DNA from: Tieghemiomyces parasiticus
Taxonomy: Eukaryota; Kickxellomycota; Dimargaritomycetes; Dimargaritales; Dimargaritaceae
NCBI GenBank assembly: GCA_027575765.1
Contig: JANBPT010000151.1
Location: 1 to 64,000 of the forward strand
Direction: 5' to 3'
DNA: 64,000 bases
Positions 1 to 9,797 of this stretch are shown here, in pieces (the first letter of the stretch is position 1; every line of letters begins with the position of its first letter). Position numbers and translations under genes: made by a program. Below the pieces are notes generated by a model. That model was not told where the DNA came from and searched no databases. It saw only the letters and a program-made list of their open reading frames with translations.

Positions 1-620
1 AAATCGAAAAGTATGAAACTTGAACCATGGGAAATCCTGTTGCCTATTGGTGGGGGGTTGGCTGGATCTGCGCTCTATATGTAAGGATTTCCCCATGTCG
101 TTTGGAGGCGCGTTTGCTTTTCCCTGGTGGGGTTAGCAATGCATTGACGCGTCTGGCTAGTTGTATCTGCCCACCAGGAATCTTCAGGAGTGCACATATT
201 ATCTGGGCTCCACAAAATGTGGTGCTAGGCCCTGGGCAATGTTGTTCGGTTAGGCCGTACGCGACGACGGTCTAGATCTAACGGCAGGAGGGACGTGCTG
301 TTTACGATAACGATTAAAAGTAAATAGTATGGGATTGCACTTGTTGACAATAAGGGAAAAACTAACGATTTTAATAAAACAATTCGAAACTAGAAATAGA
401 AAAATTAGCTGGCGAGCCCTTGCCTAACTGCGCGGGCTCGCTTTTATACTGGTGAGCGGGGAAAAGAACCTACATCCCCCTGCATAAGGTGTGTAACCTT
501 AAACCTTAATCCTAGCCTTCCCCGCCACGGGCTTGGCTGTTGTTATTGCTTTCCCAATGTTGACGTGCCAGTCACTTACCTTCAAGAGCCAAAGCGGGCG
601 TCGGCACGTCATTAAAAAAG
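1..620. other. gene-free segment upstream of tRNA-Lys
   Basis: No reading frame here resembles a known family. An 8-bp inverted repeat (412-419 GCGAGCCC with 434-441 GGGCTCGC) is followed by TTTT at 442-445 and could fold as a hairpin. A second inverted repeat, 561-569/603-611, is listed separately. A strong donor-like GTAAGT lies on the minus strand near 571-578, but I found no exon to go with it. Confidence 0.6.
561..611. repeat. 9-bp inverted repeat TGACGTGCC/GGCACGTCA beside the tRNA
   Basis: TGACGTGCC at 561-569 is perfectly reverse-complemented by GGCACGTCA at 603-611, 33 bases apart and ending 9 bases before the tRNA. Each arm contains TGACGT, the half site bound by bZIP/CREB-ATF proteins. 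A regulatory role is inferred only from this match and from the position. Confidence 0.45.
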
Positions 621-693
621 GCCCGGTTAGCTCAATCGGTAGAGCGTGAGACTCTTAATCTCAAGGTTGCGGGTTCGACCCCCGCATTGGGCT
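621..693 (+). tRNA. tRNA-Lys (anticodon CTT)
   Basis: The 73-base cloverleaf is complete and has no intron. The acceptor stem pairs 621-627 with 686-692, including two G-T pairs, and the discriminator is T693. The anticodon stem TGAGA/TCTCA (647-651/659-663) closes the loop CTCTTAA, with anticodon CTT at 654-656, which reads AAG. The B-box GGTTCGACCCC lies in the T arm. A T discriminator is also found in yeast tRNA-Lys(CTT). The gene should be transcribed by RNA polymerase III from internal A and B boxes. Confidence 0.97.
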
Positions 694-696
694 ATG

Positions 697-706
697 TTTT
701 ATTTTT
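697..706 (+). terminator. RNA polymerase III terminator of tRNA-Lys
   Basis: TTTTATTTTT begins four bases after the tRNA 3' end. It provides two T runs of the kind used for Pol III termination. Confidence 0.8.
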
Positions 707-950
707 GCTACAAGAGTCCTTAGAGTCTTGGTCGGCAAGGTTTGTTTTGTGCCAGACCATTCTCCTCTATGCCGTAACGGGGTTAGTTCCTACGACCATG
801 TTGATCCCACGTTATTTCCTAAAATTTAAGGAGTAAAGCACAATAACTAATCAAATTCACGGCCGTTTAGAGTCCCCGTCAAGACAATTTTAGCCATCAC
901 AACCCGTATAATCACCACTGGATCCTAGAAAAGGCTGCTTTATTACAAAC

Positions 951-1319
951 TTAAGACGTAGGGGTCCCTTTGAGGACTACAAGTTGGGTAAAACGACACT
1001 CGTGGTGCTCGATCAGCTGGGTGAGGGTGGTGTCATCGCCCACTTTTTAGCCCAGGGTAAGCGGCACATTGTTTGGATGTAGGAAACCTAGGATGGCGCC
1101 GTACAGTTTGCGCTGGGTACCTGGAATGTAAGTTGTGGTGACACGGAGGACCAAGTCGGATTAGTGGTCATACTTCAGGACGGACGTGGCCGCAGAGCCG
1201 ATCGGATGAGAATTGGTGTAGGGCCACTCGTCAAAGTTGAGGTGACAGCGGGCCCTATGCCTAACGTATTCGGCGATGAATTGTTGGTGGAGCTGTCTGG
1301 CGGACTGTGCAGGGTGGGT
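951..1319 (-). pseudogene. decayed coding remnant, unrecognised protein
   Basis: One minus-strand frame from 1319 down to the TAA at 951 reads as about 120 residues of natural-looking, C/G-ended codons (for example FIAEYVRHRARC, TTTYIPGTQRKLYGAILGF, VGDDTTLTQLIEHHE). It is broken by TAA at 1161-1163 and at 1047-1049, and a further TAA (1320-1322) precedes it. I found no convincing splice sites that remove these stops, and I do not recognise the family. The likeliest reading is the tail of a dead gene. A gene with non-canonical introns, or a chance frame, remains possible. The plus-strand frames over the same bases look like shadows. Confidence 0.35.
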
Positions 1320-2278
1320 TTAAGCTCCACGGCGGTCAGGAGTTTTTTTTTTCAAGGACAACGCCGACTCTTGATAGTCATACTTCCCCACTGTAGGCCA
1401 TTTGTCATAGCGAAAAGTGAGGGTGAGAGCGAGAGTGAACAATTCGTATACGTTGGGTGGCAAGCCAACAGGCCTCCACTGCCGACGCACATTTTAGACG
1501 CAAGGCTTACCTGGCTTCTACTATCCTTGGCCATGGGGTTCAGTTGGATATGCACTGGGCCTAGACAGTGGAAAATCTCAGCATAAGACGCGGTGGAGAC
1601 TTAGAGAGTGAAGCCAGACTAGATTGATATCTAATGTGGCAATGTGGATGGGAGCATTTAGAGGAGGGGATTACCATAGCGTGGGGCAGGGTAGGCGGCA
1701 TTGTGAGTAAAAATATGAAGGAGGAGGGCAGGCAAGGGTGGTCTATTGGCAAGGTGAATAAGTATCTGACCGGATGGCACTTTTCCGAGGTATCATTGAA
1801 CCCACTTACCGGGAGCAGTAGTGTTGTCAGTAATTTGGTGATCCGGTCTGGTGAGGGCCTGGGCCCGCCGGGCAAAAATTTTTCTCCGAGCGCCTTGTTG
1901 CCAGAAGTCCCAACGCCTTTGGCCAGGGGAAGCAGGGCACTGCTTGCCCGGCCTCGCTGCCGTTTATAATCGAGCTGACCAGGCCTTCGTCTACCAAACT
2001 TCACCTACTTTACATGCCAACGCACCCTCCGGGGGATTGGATCACCACTCCCTAATCCCACCGAACTCCCTCTAACTAGGTCCGAGACTGTTTGCAAAAC
2101 AGCTTGTCTTATACGCCTACGAGCCGACTATTACTCCCTCTATACACATTTTCGGACCCCTGAAATTAGCTACAAAAGTATCCTTTGTGTCATGCCAGAC
2201 GTTTGCATTTTTAATGATTCTCCAGATACGGAAAACCGCCTTGCCATTGACCATCCTGGAGAAACATGCTCCACAAGG
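1320..2278. other. no supported gene
   Basis: Several frames of 70-150 codons exist on both strands, but none shows a domain, a consistent codon bias or paired splice sites. I see nothing else here. Confidence 0.5.
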
Positions 2279-4004
2279 CTAGAGAAACTCCATCCGGATA
2301 ACCTCTCGGCGGAGATGGCTGCCATACGTGGCCACCGTGGTCAATCGGAACTCCCCGCGCTCCTCGACTAGCCGCGCGAACGTGTGGACGTTACCATCGC
2401 AGCCGAAATACACCGATTTGGCGGCAATGAGGGCCACCCCACCTGGCCGTAGGAGGGCGCGGATGGCCGCGTACAGTTTCAATTGGGAGGCTTGGGAGTA
2501 GATGGTTTCCGAGGTGAGAATAAGGTCATATTGGTGCCCGCTGGCCTCAATTGGAGCGGATCCGGCCAAGTAAGGGGCCAGCTTGCTCCAGTCCCCGGCG
2601 AACAGTCGGCACCGCCGGGTCAGTGCGGTGAACCGCGCGAGGAGGGCTGGTTGGTCCCGGTCGGTCACATGGATCGTGGGTAGACGAGGTTCGTCGTCGT
2701 CAGAGTCCTCCTCTTCCACTTCCATTTCTCCATCGTCGTCGGATTCGTCGCCATCGTCATGCGCGTCCGCGGGCGCTTTACCCTTGTCGGCGTTAGCCAT
2801 GGGGGCTTTTTCGGCCTCCCCGATGGCTTCCGTAGGCTCCGGGTGGGTCTCCAGGCTGACGCTTACGGGGGAGTCTCCCTCAGGTCTGGGAAGCGACCAG
2901 AGAAGGTTGGCCAATACGTTGGGTTGAGTGATGAGTTCGACAACCTCGAAGTTGTAGTCTTGAAGGTGTACCTCAGCACGCTCGGTTTCCTGCAGACAGA
3001 AGATCGAGGGCAGGCCCGAGCCACATCCGAGCTGGAATCGACCGTCGTGGGGTGGTCAGGTGGCGTGAGGGAGAGAGTCCGAATAGAGCCGCGACCATGA
3101 GGGTTTGTGTTAGTGGTCACCGCCTTTCTACTACCTTGGATACGTTAACTCGGAGCTGGACGCTCTGCCATCACTTACCTCGAGGATACGCTTTCCCTCC
3201 AGCGGTAGGGTGTTACGGTGTTGGGCCAGATACCGCAGTAAATCGATGGAACACTCCCAGGTCTTCATGCCGCCTGACGAACGTGAGTGGATTGCGCAGG
3301 AGGGGGGAAGTCAGTGACATTGGCAGACGGCATACCGGGTCATGGGAGATGGTTAAATTCTAAACTACGCCATATCAGCGTACGCGGTCATGGGTGGGTA
3401 TCCAGCTCAACACTTTGGACCGATTGCCGAGCTATAGCGCTCGGCCGCTACGTCGGAGCGGGTTTTCAAACTTACCTTCGTACTCCCCTGAGATCAAGTC
3501 CGTCGATTCTACCTGCTGCAGAAACTGGGCGTACCGCACTGGGGCGGTGGCTGGGGTGATCGGGCCATGGAGGTCAGTCTGGTCCTCACCCAGCATCGTG
3601 TCTTCCTGTGCTAACTGGAATTTGACGTCGTTGAGCTGGCGGCGGTAGATGGCTCGGGCGTGGTCATTGTCATGGAAAACGATGGGATCCAGGTGGAGGG
3701 CTGGCGGTAGCCGGTGCAGGTCGAGTGTGAATTCTTGGCAGGGCCGCTCGGGGATATTAGCCGCGGTGCCTTTGACAGGTGCATCAGCGTGGTTGTGTTC
3801 GACCGACATGCCCATTTGCGACTCGTCGTCCGAAACGTCAAGGATATCAGGCTAGCAGCGGGTCGGTAAAAAGGTATTGTATGGGTGGTGCTTCCGGTTA
3901 GAGGGTGGCCCGTGCACTGCGGTGAGGACCCGGTAGCTTCCCAAGCTGTCGTGGGCGCCGTATCTCCACCCAGCACTTACGGTGAAGTTGAATTGGAAGG
4001 CCAT
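2279..4004 (-). CDS. HPM1: protein-histidine N-methyltransferase, METTL18/Hpm1 family (4 exons)
   Basis: The family is a SAM-dependent enzyme that methylates one histidine of ribosomal protein L3 (uL3) in cytosol and nucleus. Exons on the minus strand are 4004-3981, 3851-3476, 3273-3179 and 3031-2279, giving 415 residues. Phases agree at every join and donors are all GTAAGT. The start MAFQFNFT is typical of the family. The second join restores EYEGGMKTWECS and the third joins RILE to LGCGSGL (about 166-172), the SAM-binding glycine motif. The family signature YDLILTSETIY lies at about 333-343. An acidic Asp/Glu/Ser insert (about 257-279) is an unusual addition. The gene diverges from metaxin-2. 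The family assignment is very secure; the first acceptor (CTAG at 3852-3855) is the least certain junction. Confidence 0.93.
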
Positions 4005-4529
4005 GGCGAAGCAAGGGATCTTGAAAGTGTGGTTAGGGGAATCGCGCGGTCGATTCGTGGGTGAATAGAGTTCAAGGATAGAGGGCACGAACGACACTAG
4101 GTGACCTGCTCGAGTCTTCAAGGTGCACCGGGCAGGTGGGTGGTCTCAAAGCTCATTCGAACAACTACCCGTCGTATTCTTCTTTTTTTTCTGAACCGAC
4201 TCCAATACCCTGTCCGTCATTTCCTCATTCCGGCTAACGCCTTCGTCGTGAACTGTTGGCAATTAGGATCACGTGAATCGTCACCCCACACCAATTTCCA
4301 ACGCTTCATGCCTTACTGGGGTCCTCAACGAGACTGGCAGAGTATCTACGGCCGACTCGGGTGTCACCGCGAGCTGACGTCGTCAGACGCTTTCTAACTA
4401 ACTGCAACCTAGATTGCTCCTCCCCCCTTAGATTGCCCTTAGTCCCGTATCCCTCGCTTTGCCTCTCAATCGTAACTTCGTTACTGGTCAGGACCCCTTC
4501 CTTCCCGTTCCCCGCCCAACTTATTCACC
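4005..4529. promoter_or_regulatory. divergent promoter region between HPM1 and metaxin-2
   Basis: These 525 bases separate two divergently transcribed genes and should hold both promoters and 5' leaders. The part next to the metaxin start is rich in C and T, and the ATG context is CACCATGG. I see no defined TATA box. Confidence 0.5.
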
Positions 4530-5390
4530 ATGGCCACCCCGGTCTCCCCGCTCCGCAACCTCATGGCGCAGCTGAGTTTCACGTCGTTCCCGCTCAAGGT
4601 GTTTCCAGTCGATGATTTGCCAGCGGCCCGCCTGCGGGACAACCATATTCTAACATTCTTCAGCTACGGCCCAGGCTTCACTGACGATGCAGCCTCCTTC
4701 GACCCGGAGTGTCTCCGCTGGCTAACTTACCTTAAGGCCGCTGGCCTCCCATTCCGTACCGAGTTCTGCAACGAGCCCTTGCAAGCACCCAACGGCCGGC
4801 TACCATTCCTGGTCGCATCGCGGACCGACCTCCCGGCAGGCCCAACCCAGGTCGTGGCAGATGAGGACATTCTAGACTACCTCCAAACCACCCACGGCGC
4901 GGAAAACCTACCGGACGTTGCCGAGACTCTCCGGCCAGCGCAGCGCGCGCTCCTCACTCTGGTGCAAACCGTCGTGGCCGATGCCGTGCGCTACTATCTG
5001 TGGGTGGTACCGGCCAATTACGAGGCCCAGACTCGGTGGGCCTACGGCGCTCGGTATGTCTGGCCCGTAAACTGGTTGGAACCCCGGACCCGCCAGCAGC
5101 AGATCACCCGCCGGTTGTTGGCCACCAACGGGGCGCCTGTGACCCGCAACGAGATGTATGGGCGTGCCCTGGAGGTGTTGCGCGGACTGATGGATCACCT
5201 CGGTGAGACCGACGCGTACTTCTTTGGCGCCGAGCGGCCTACGCTGCTGGATGTGACTGTATTTGCCCACTTGTTCCCTGTCCTATCTGCACCGATGCCC
5301 GAGAGCCAGTTCCGGTCTCAGCTCAAAGAGATCCCCCGGCTCGAAAACTATGTGCGGCGAATTTGGGATGCGTATTACCAAGCGGTATAG
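4530..5390 (+). CDS. MTX2: metaxin-2-like subunit of the mitochondrial SAM/TOB complex
   Basis: Metaxins sit on the cytosolic face of the mitochondrial outer membrane and help Sam50 insert beta-barrel proteins. The single-exon product of 286 residues has the GST-like metaxin fold. The N-terminal half shows the CLRWLTYLKAAGLPF and PNGRLPFL signatures. The C-terminal half has YYLWVVPANYE, the aromatic PVNWLEPRTRQQQ segment and PTLLDVTVFAHLFPVL, which align in order with animal metaxin-2. The length also fits that family. The ATG at 4530 is in strong context (CACCATGG) and is the first ATG of the frame. No intron is needed. It follows HPM1 head to head. In fungal nomenclature it would fall among the Sam35/Sam37 proteins; I cannot decide which without a tree. 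Confidence 0.88.
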   Translation: MATPVSPLRNLMAQLSFTSFPLKVFPVDDLPAARLRDNHILTFFSYGPGFTDDAASFDPECLRWLTYLKAAGLPFRTEFCNEPLQAPNGRLPFLVASRTDLPAGPTQVVADEDILDYLQTTHGAENLPDVAETLRPAQRALLTLVQTVVADAVRYYLWVVPANYEAQTRWAYGARYVWPVNWLEPRTRQQQITRRLLATNGAPVTRNEMYGRALEVLRGLMDHLGETDAYFFGAERPTLLDVTVFAHLFPVLSAPMPESQFRSQLKEIPRLENYVRRIWDAYYQAV

Positions 5391-5840
5391 GCCTACTATG
5401 AGTGTCGACCGTTTGATAGAGTGTACTTCTATTGTCCAGGATCGATCAAGGGAGGGTTACTGGCCGTAATTCATTAACAAAGCCGATTGTGCCCAGCAAT
5501 TTAGACGTTAGTAGCAAGCTTACCGGGGACGTAATAGAAATAGTTGACATGAATAGAGTATGCACAACCTAATTTGGGGCATGTCACCATACCACCAGGG
5601 AGCATGCCGCAGGAGTGCAGCTCCCCATAGATGGCGTGCCCACGTCGGCTATTTTGGTCGCCAATTGGTGGGTCAGCTAGATAGTAAAAAGCTTCATTTT
5701 GACCCCTGGTATTAATTGCTTTCAGCAGCAGCCCTGTGCGCGACGGCCACACATGTCGAGAATCCGACATCAGTTTGACTTTACGATATTCCCCTTCGAC
5801 AGGGCACCAGATCTCTTCACCCGCCATTCTACTGCCCCAC
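5391..5840. other. intergenic segment, metaxin-2 to COQ2
   Basis: This stretch holds the metaxin 3' end and the COQ2 upstream region. The COQ2 frame is open upstream to 5736, but the residues encoded there (before the ATG at 5841) do not look like a targeting sequence. Confidence 0.5.
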
Positions 5841-7121
5841 ATGTTCATCGCGACATTGCCCAGGATTCGGACGAAGGTGGGGCCAACGGTCCTACGAACC
5901 CGTCGGTTACGACCACTGACGAGCTCCGCTACCAACCGGCCTCGCATGCAGCTTGTCCAACATGTTTTACCGACCAGCGCCCTTATCCTGTCACCAGGAG
6001 CTCTGTCCGGGCCCCCGATGTTCAACTGGCATCTTACACCGGCCAGACGGGCCGGGCGTGGGTATGCCGTTCTACCCAACCATGATAAGCCCGCGTCGCT
6101 TCCGCCAGCCCCACCGACCGCAACCCCGGTGGCCTACGGCACTTGGTTGGACCGGTTCCCGGCGGGAGCGCGTCCTTACCTGTTTCTGCTCCGGCTGGAC
6201 AAACCCGTGGGCACGTGGCTACTGTACTGGCCGTGTGCGTGGAGTATCTTGATGGCGGCGTACCACCAACAGGCTGCCCTGGGGACCACCGTTGGGATGC
6301 TAGCACTCTTTGGTACGGGCGCTCTCATTATGCGCGGGGCCGGGTGCGTCATCAACGACATGTGGGACAAGGACATTGACGCCCGGGTGGAACGGACCAC
6401 CACACGGCCCATCGCGGCGGGAATCATCAGCAGGCGAGCCGCCCTCGTATTCCTCGGAGCCCAGCTCACCGGCGGCCTGGCGGTTCTAACCCAACTTAAT
6501 TGGTATAGTATCGGTCTGGGCATGGCCTCGATGCCGTTTGTGATTGTCTACCCGCTCATGAAACGCATCACGTACTGGCCCCAGTTCGTACTGGGACTGG
6601 CCTTCAATTGGGGGGCCCTGCTAGGCTGGGCAGCCCTAGCCGGGGAGACCCACTGGGCTGTCACGCTGCCGCTCTACGCCGCCGGGGTGTCCTGGACCTT
6701 GGTGTACGATACCATCTACGCCCACCAAGACAAGCGTGACGACCGGTTGGTTGGAACCCGATCGACCGCCCTGCTTTTCGGAGACCGGTCACGGACCGTT
6801 CTGTCCCTCCTGTCCGCCCAGACCGTGGCACTGCTGTGCCTGGCCGGTTACGCCAATGATCACGGTTTGATATATTATCTCACCACCGTGGTGGGGGCCG
6901 GCGGCCATCTCGCCTGGCAGCTCACGACGGTAGATTTTGATAACACCCGGGACTGCTGGCGCAAATTCGAATCCAACGTGTGGTTGGGGGCCCTCATCGC
7001 CGGGGGTATTGGTGGCGACTATCTCTATCGGCGCTATCGAACGGACGCCGACGGGAACCGGTTAGTTACGCGGGTCGAGGGCGATTCACTTAGTGCTACA
7101 GCAGAAAAACGTGCGGAATAG
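5841..7121 (+). CDS. COQ2: 4-hydroxybenzoate polyprenyltransferase, mitochondrial
   Basis: Coq2 is the inner-membrane UbiA-family enzyme that joins a polyprenyl diphosphate to 4-hydroxybenzoate, the first committed step of coenzyme Q synthesis. Starting at 5841 gives 426 residues. The N terminus ([23 protein letters not shown]) is rich in Arg and lacks acids, as expected of a matrix-targeting presequence. An upstream in-frame ATG at 5736 would add 35 residues of less suitable composition. The two Mg-prenyl-diphosphate motifs are NDMWDKDID (172-180) and [13 protein letters not shown] (from 289). Hydrophobic helices fill the stretch between and after them, and [15 protein letters not shown] is the usual first-helix signature. 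No intron is required. Coq8, which supports the same pathway, lies 2.7 kb downstream. Confidence 0.95.
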   Translation: MFIATLPRIRTKVGPTVLRTRRLRPLTSSATNRPRMQLVQHVLPTSALILSPGALSGPPMFNWHLTPARRAGRGYAVLPNHDKPASLPPAPPTATPVAYGTWLDRFPAGARPYLFLLRLDKPVGTWLLYWPCAWSILMAAYHQQAALGTTVGMLALFGTGALIMRGAGCVINDMWDKDIDARVERTTTRPIAAGIISRRAALVFLGAQLTGGLAVLTQLNWYSIGLGMASMPFVIVYPLMKRITYWPQFVLGLAFNWGALLGWAALAGETHWAVTLPLYAAGVSWTLVYDTIYAHQDKRDDRLVGTRSTALLFGDRSRTVLSLLSAQTVALLCLAGYANDHGLIYYLTTVVGAGGHLAWQLTTVDFDNTRDCWRKFESNVWLGALIAGGIGGDYLYRRYRTDADGNRLVTRVEGDSLSATAEKRAE

Positions 7122-8157
7122 TATAACCCATCGCCTCCTGAGGGCTGCACAATCCACTAAATATGATGCATTCAACCTTAGCAGTAACAATTCAGAATAC
7201 GGGGCACCTTCTGCATGCTTTACTATGACGGGGTGTGTCCCGAGTCGGGGAGCAACTAGAAGAAAGACCGAGAGAGGGGTCGCTGGTGAGCAGAATAATG
7301 TAATAGTATTTATTATACACTTAATGACTCTACAATTATGGGCGATTTGTCGTCTTTAAATAGGTGTGGTTCGAGTGACGATGCGAAACCGTTTGGTGTA
7401 GCTTGAGGCGGTTAGTTCCAGGGCCTTTTCTCCCTGAGGAGGAGGACCAAAAACCGAGCCGAACTCGCTTACAAAGTCGGAAGACCGCCGCCTTCTTATT
7501 TCCCAAAGGGTGGGAATAATCCGTGGTGGAAGTTGGAGGATTCTACCTAAAAGACGGATTCATAAAGGGAGGTGGTTTTCTTGGTCAAGGGGGAGTCCTG
7601 GGGTACACATCTGTTACATTACCATGCCTGCTTTCTTTTCGGCCTAGATATATCGAAAGGGACCGTTAAGGAGGCAGGCGCTTGTCGTTACCAACTAGGT
7701 CAATCTGGGGGGGGGCATATCGACAAGCTCACTACCTATCTAAATACACGATAGTGCAGTATTTCATATTACTCTAGTCGACCCGCTCTGGGCCCTCCCA
7801 TTGTATTAGAGAGTATAGATTAGCAAAGGCGGGGGCTTGCGCCGGTATCTGCCACATTCATGGTAGCAGCCGCCACCGGGTCAACTTTTCCCGATATTAA
7901 CTGAAAAATTGATGACGAGGCCCAGAAACCAAATAATCAGGCCACAATATTATTGGTCAGGCCAGTTGCACCAGAAGGGCTGGCTATGCTATCTGTGAAA
8001 GGGCCTCATTCCGGTCGCTCGCTTGACACGCTACCTGGGCACCCTACCTTCTTCACCTTTGCTAGCCACGATTGCAGTGCCTCTCTCATCCCGCCTCCCC
8101 TCCTTCCCCCGGCACCCACACCTTCCGACCACACACACACACACCCTCCTTCCCCAC
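7122..8157. other. intergenic segment, COQ2 to ERG26-like gene
   Basis: No supported gene. The end is C-rich and carries a short CA repeat (8131-8144) that finishes 13 bases before the downstream start codon, probably within the 5' leader. Confidence 0.5.
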
Positions 8158-9177
8158 ATGGTGAACACGTACCTCGTCATCGGCGGCTGCGGGTTCCTCG
8201 GCAGCCACATCGTTGAGATGCTGATGGACAAGTACCCACAGGCTACGGTGCGCATCCTGGACCTACGCCGGAGCTTCGAGGTGCCGCGGGCCGAGTATTA
8301 CATCGGCGACATTTGCGATGCGGATCTGTTGGACCGAGCGTGTGCAGGGGTTGACGTGGTCATCCACACGGCGTCGCCGCACCCGGGCGTGCCCCCAGTC
8401 GTTATGCACAAAGTCAACGTCGAGGGCACGATCAACGTTATCCGGGCCTGCCAGGCGTTCGGAGTGCGCGGGTTAGTATTCACCAGCAGTTCCTCGGTGG
8501 TACTCGGGTCCTATGGCGACCTGGTTAACGCCGACGAGACCGCGCCGTACCCGGAAACCTACGTGGACTACTACGCGCAGACCAAGGCGGAGGCCGAGCA
8601 GCTTGTCCTGGCCGCCAATCAACCGGACGGCCTGCGCACCTGTTCGCTACGCCCGGCGGGTATCTTTGGGCCCCGCGATCAGCAGATGGTACCTGGCGCC
8701 CTCAACGCATTGGCCAAGCGCGCCAACCTCTTCCAGATCGGGTCCAACCGGACCATCGTGGATTTTACCTACGTAACCAATGTGGCCCACGCCCACCTCC
8801 TTGCTGCCGAGCGGCTCCCCAAGTTCGAGGCGGTGGCTGGCGAGGCCTTCTTTATCACGAACGACAACCCCATACTGTTCTGGGACCAGATGCGAGCCCT
8901 GTGGTCCTTGGTCGGCGCGACCACCCGGCCTGTCGTCGTGATTCCCGATACCGGAGCGTACCTGATCTACTGCCTGCTCTGGTTCGTGCTCACCGCCCTG
9001 TCCTACGTGAACCCCAGCGTATCCCTGCGTGGGCCATTGGTCCTCAAAATGATGATCACCCACCGGTTTTTCAACATCACCAAGGCCAAGACGTACCTTG
9101 GCTACCGGCCCATTGTACCCCTCGACGACGGATACCGTCGCAGCGTCGAGTGGTACCGCGAGGCCCACCGCAAGTAG
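8158..9177 (+). CDS. ERG26: sterol-4-alpha-carboxylate 3-dehydrogenase-like (3-beta-HSD family)
   Basis: Erg26/NSDHL enzymes oxidise and decarboxylate 4-carboxysterols at the ER during removal of the C-4 methyl groups in ergosterol synthesis. The product has 339 residues, close to the usual length of about 350. The NAD-binding GGCGFLG motif is at 9-15, VVIHTASP follows, and the catalytic YxxxK is Y139-AQT-K143. The family motifs LRPAGIFGPRD, the DFTYVTNVAHAHLLA segment, and FFITNDNPILFWD come in the expected order. A C-terminal hydrophobic segment (YLIYCLLWFVLTAL) fits ER membrane attachment. I chose ATG 8158 because homology begins there (MVNTYLVIGG); the open frame extends to 8023 through a low-complexity leader. 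Another 3-beta-HSD-family dehydrogenase cannot be excluded. Confidence 0.88.
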   Translation: MVNTYLVIGGCGFLGSHIVEMLMDKYPQATVRILDLRRSFEVPRAEYYIGDICDADLLDRACAGVDVVIHTASPHPGVPPVVMHKVNVEGTINVIRACQAFGVRGLVFTSSSSVVLGSYGDLVNADETAPYPETYVDYYAQTKAEAEQLVLAANQPDGLRTCSLRPAGIFGPRDQQMVPGALNALAKRANLFQIGSNRTIVDFTYVTNVAHAHLLAAERLPKFEAVAGEAFFITNDNPILFWDQMRALWSLVGATTRPVVVIPDTGAYLIYCLLWFVLTALSYVNPSVSLRGPLVLKMMITHRFFNITKAKTYLGYRPIVPLDDGYRRSVEWYREAHRK

Positions 9178-9797
9178 AGGCGGCCCAAAATTATTTTTCT
9201 GAACGCTGTAACCACCCAGCTTACCACTTAATTCGTCTAATATACTATGCCGATACCGCTCACTTTTGGGGCTGATTGCGAGGGGTGGAGTGCATTGCCT
9301 CGATAGTTAATTGAACGTAGGAGGCGATTGCCGTGTTTCAAATACCGGCGGCACTTGCTCCGTTATTGAGACTGGAAGGGTAGGCCTTGGGTGGGGCAAT
9401 CATGCGTTTGTCGAAAGCTTGCGGCGGTGGCTAGCATGGTGATTAAGAACTTGCCAGTGACCGGCAAACCGGGGGCTCGATACATATTGGCAAAGCACTC
9501 AACTTCGCTTATTATGGCATTGCTCATGCAACGCCGCAGGCTTGCGCTGCCTCGAAGGGATATAACAGGCCTATTCTTGCTACTCCCCACGTCCCCACAG
9601 GGAGCCCTGCTGCTGACGTTCGTGCCTATCTTCACGGTTGGCCTCTGCTCTCCCCCATATTCCACATTACGTTCCTACTCGTCACATGGGGCCATTCGAA
9701 TGCCTCTGGTACTTTCAACCTTACCTTGGACGTTCTCTTGCCAAATTAATTTGCTCACCATCTCTACACCTATTTATATTCTCACCTGTTGAGGTCC
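9178..9797. other. intergenic segment, ERG26-like to COQ8
   Basis: No supported gene. The last 150 bases before the COQ8 start are C/T-rich, as in other leaders of this window. Confidence 0.5.

Noticed and set aside
449..535. tRNA-like complementarity (GCGGGGAA with TTCCCCGC) around a TAAGG/CCTTA stem-loop
   Set aside because: No T-loop GGTTCGA consensus, no proper D arm, and the loop would give anticodon ACA on the minus strand; it does not satisfy tRNA structure.
1164..1586. 140-codon plus-strand frame
   Set aside because: It lies antisense to the 951-1319 remnant, has no domain, and ends in a T-run-derived FFF segment; treated as a shadow or chance frame.
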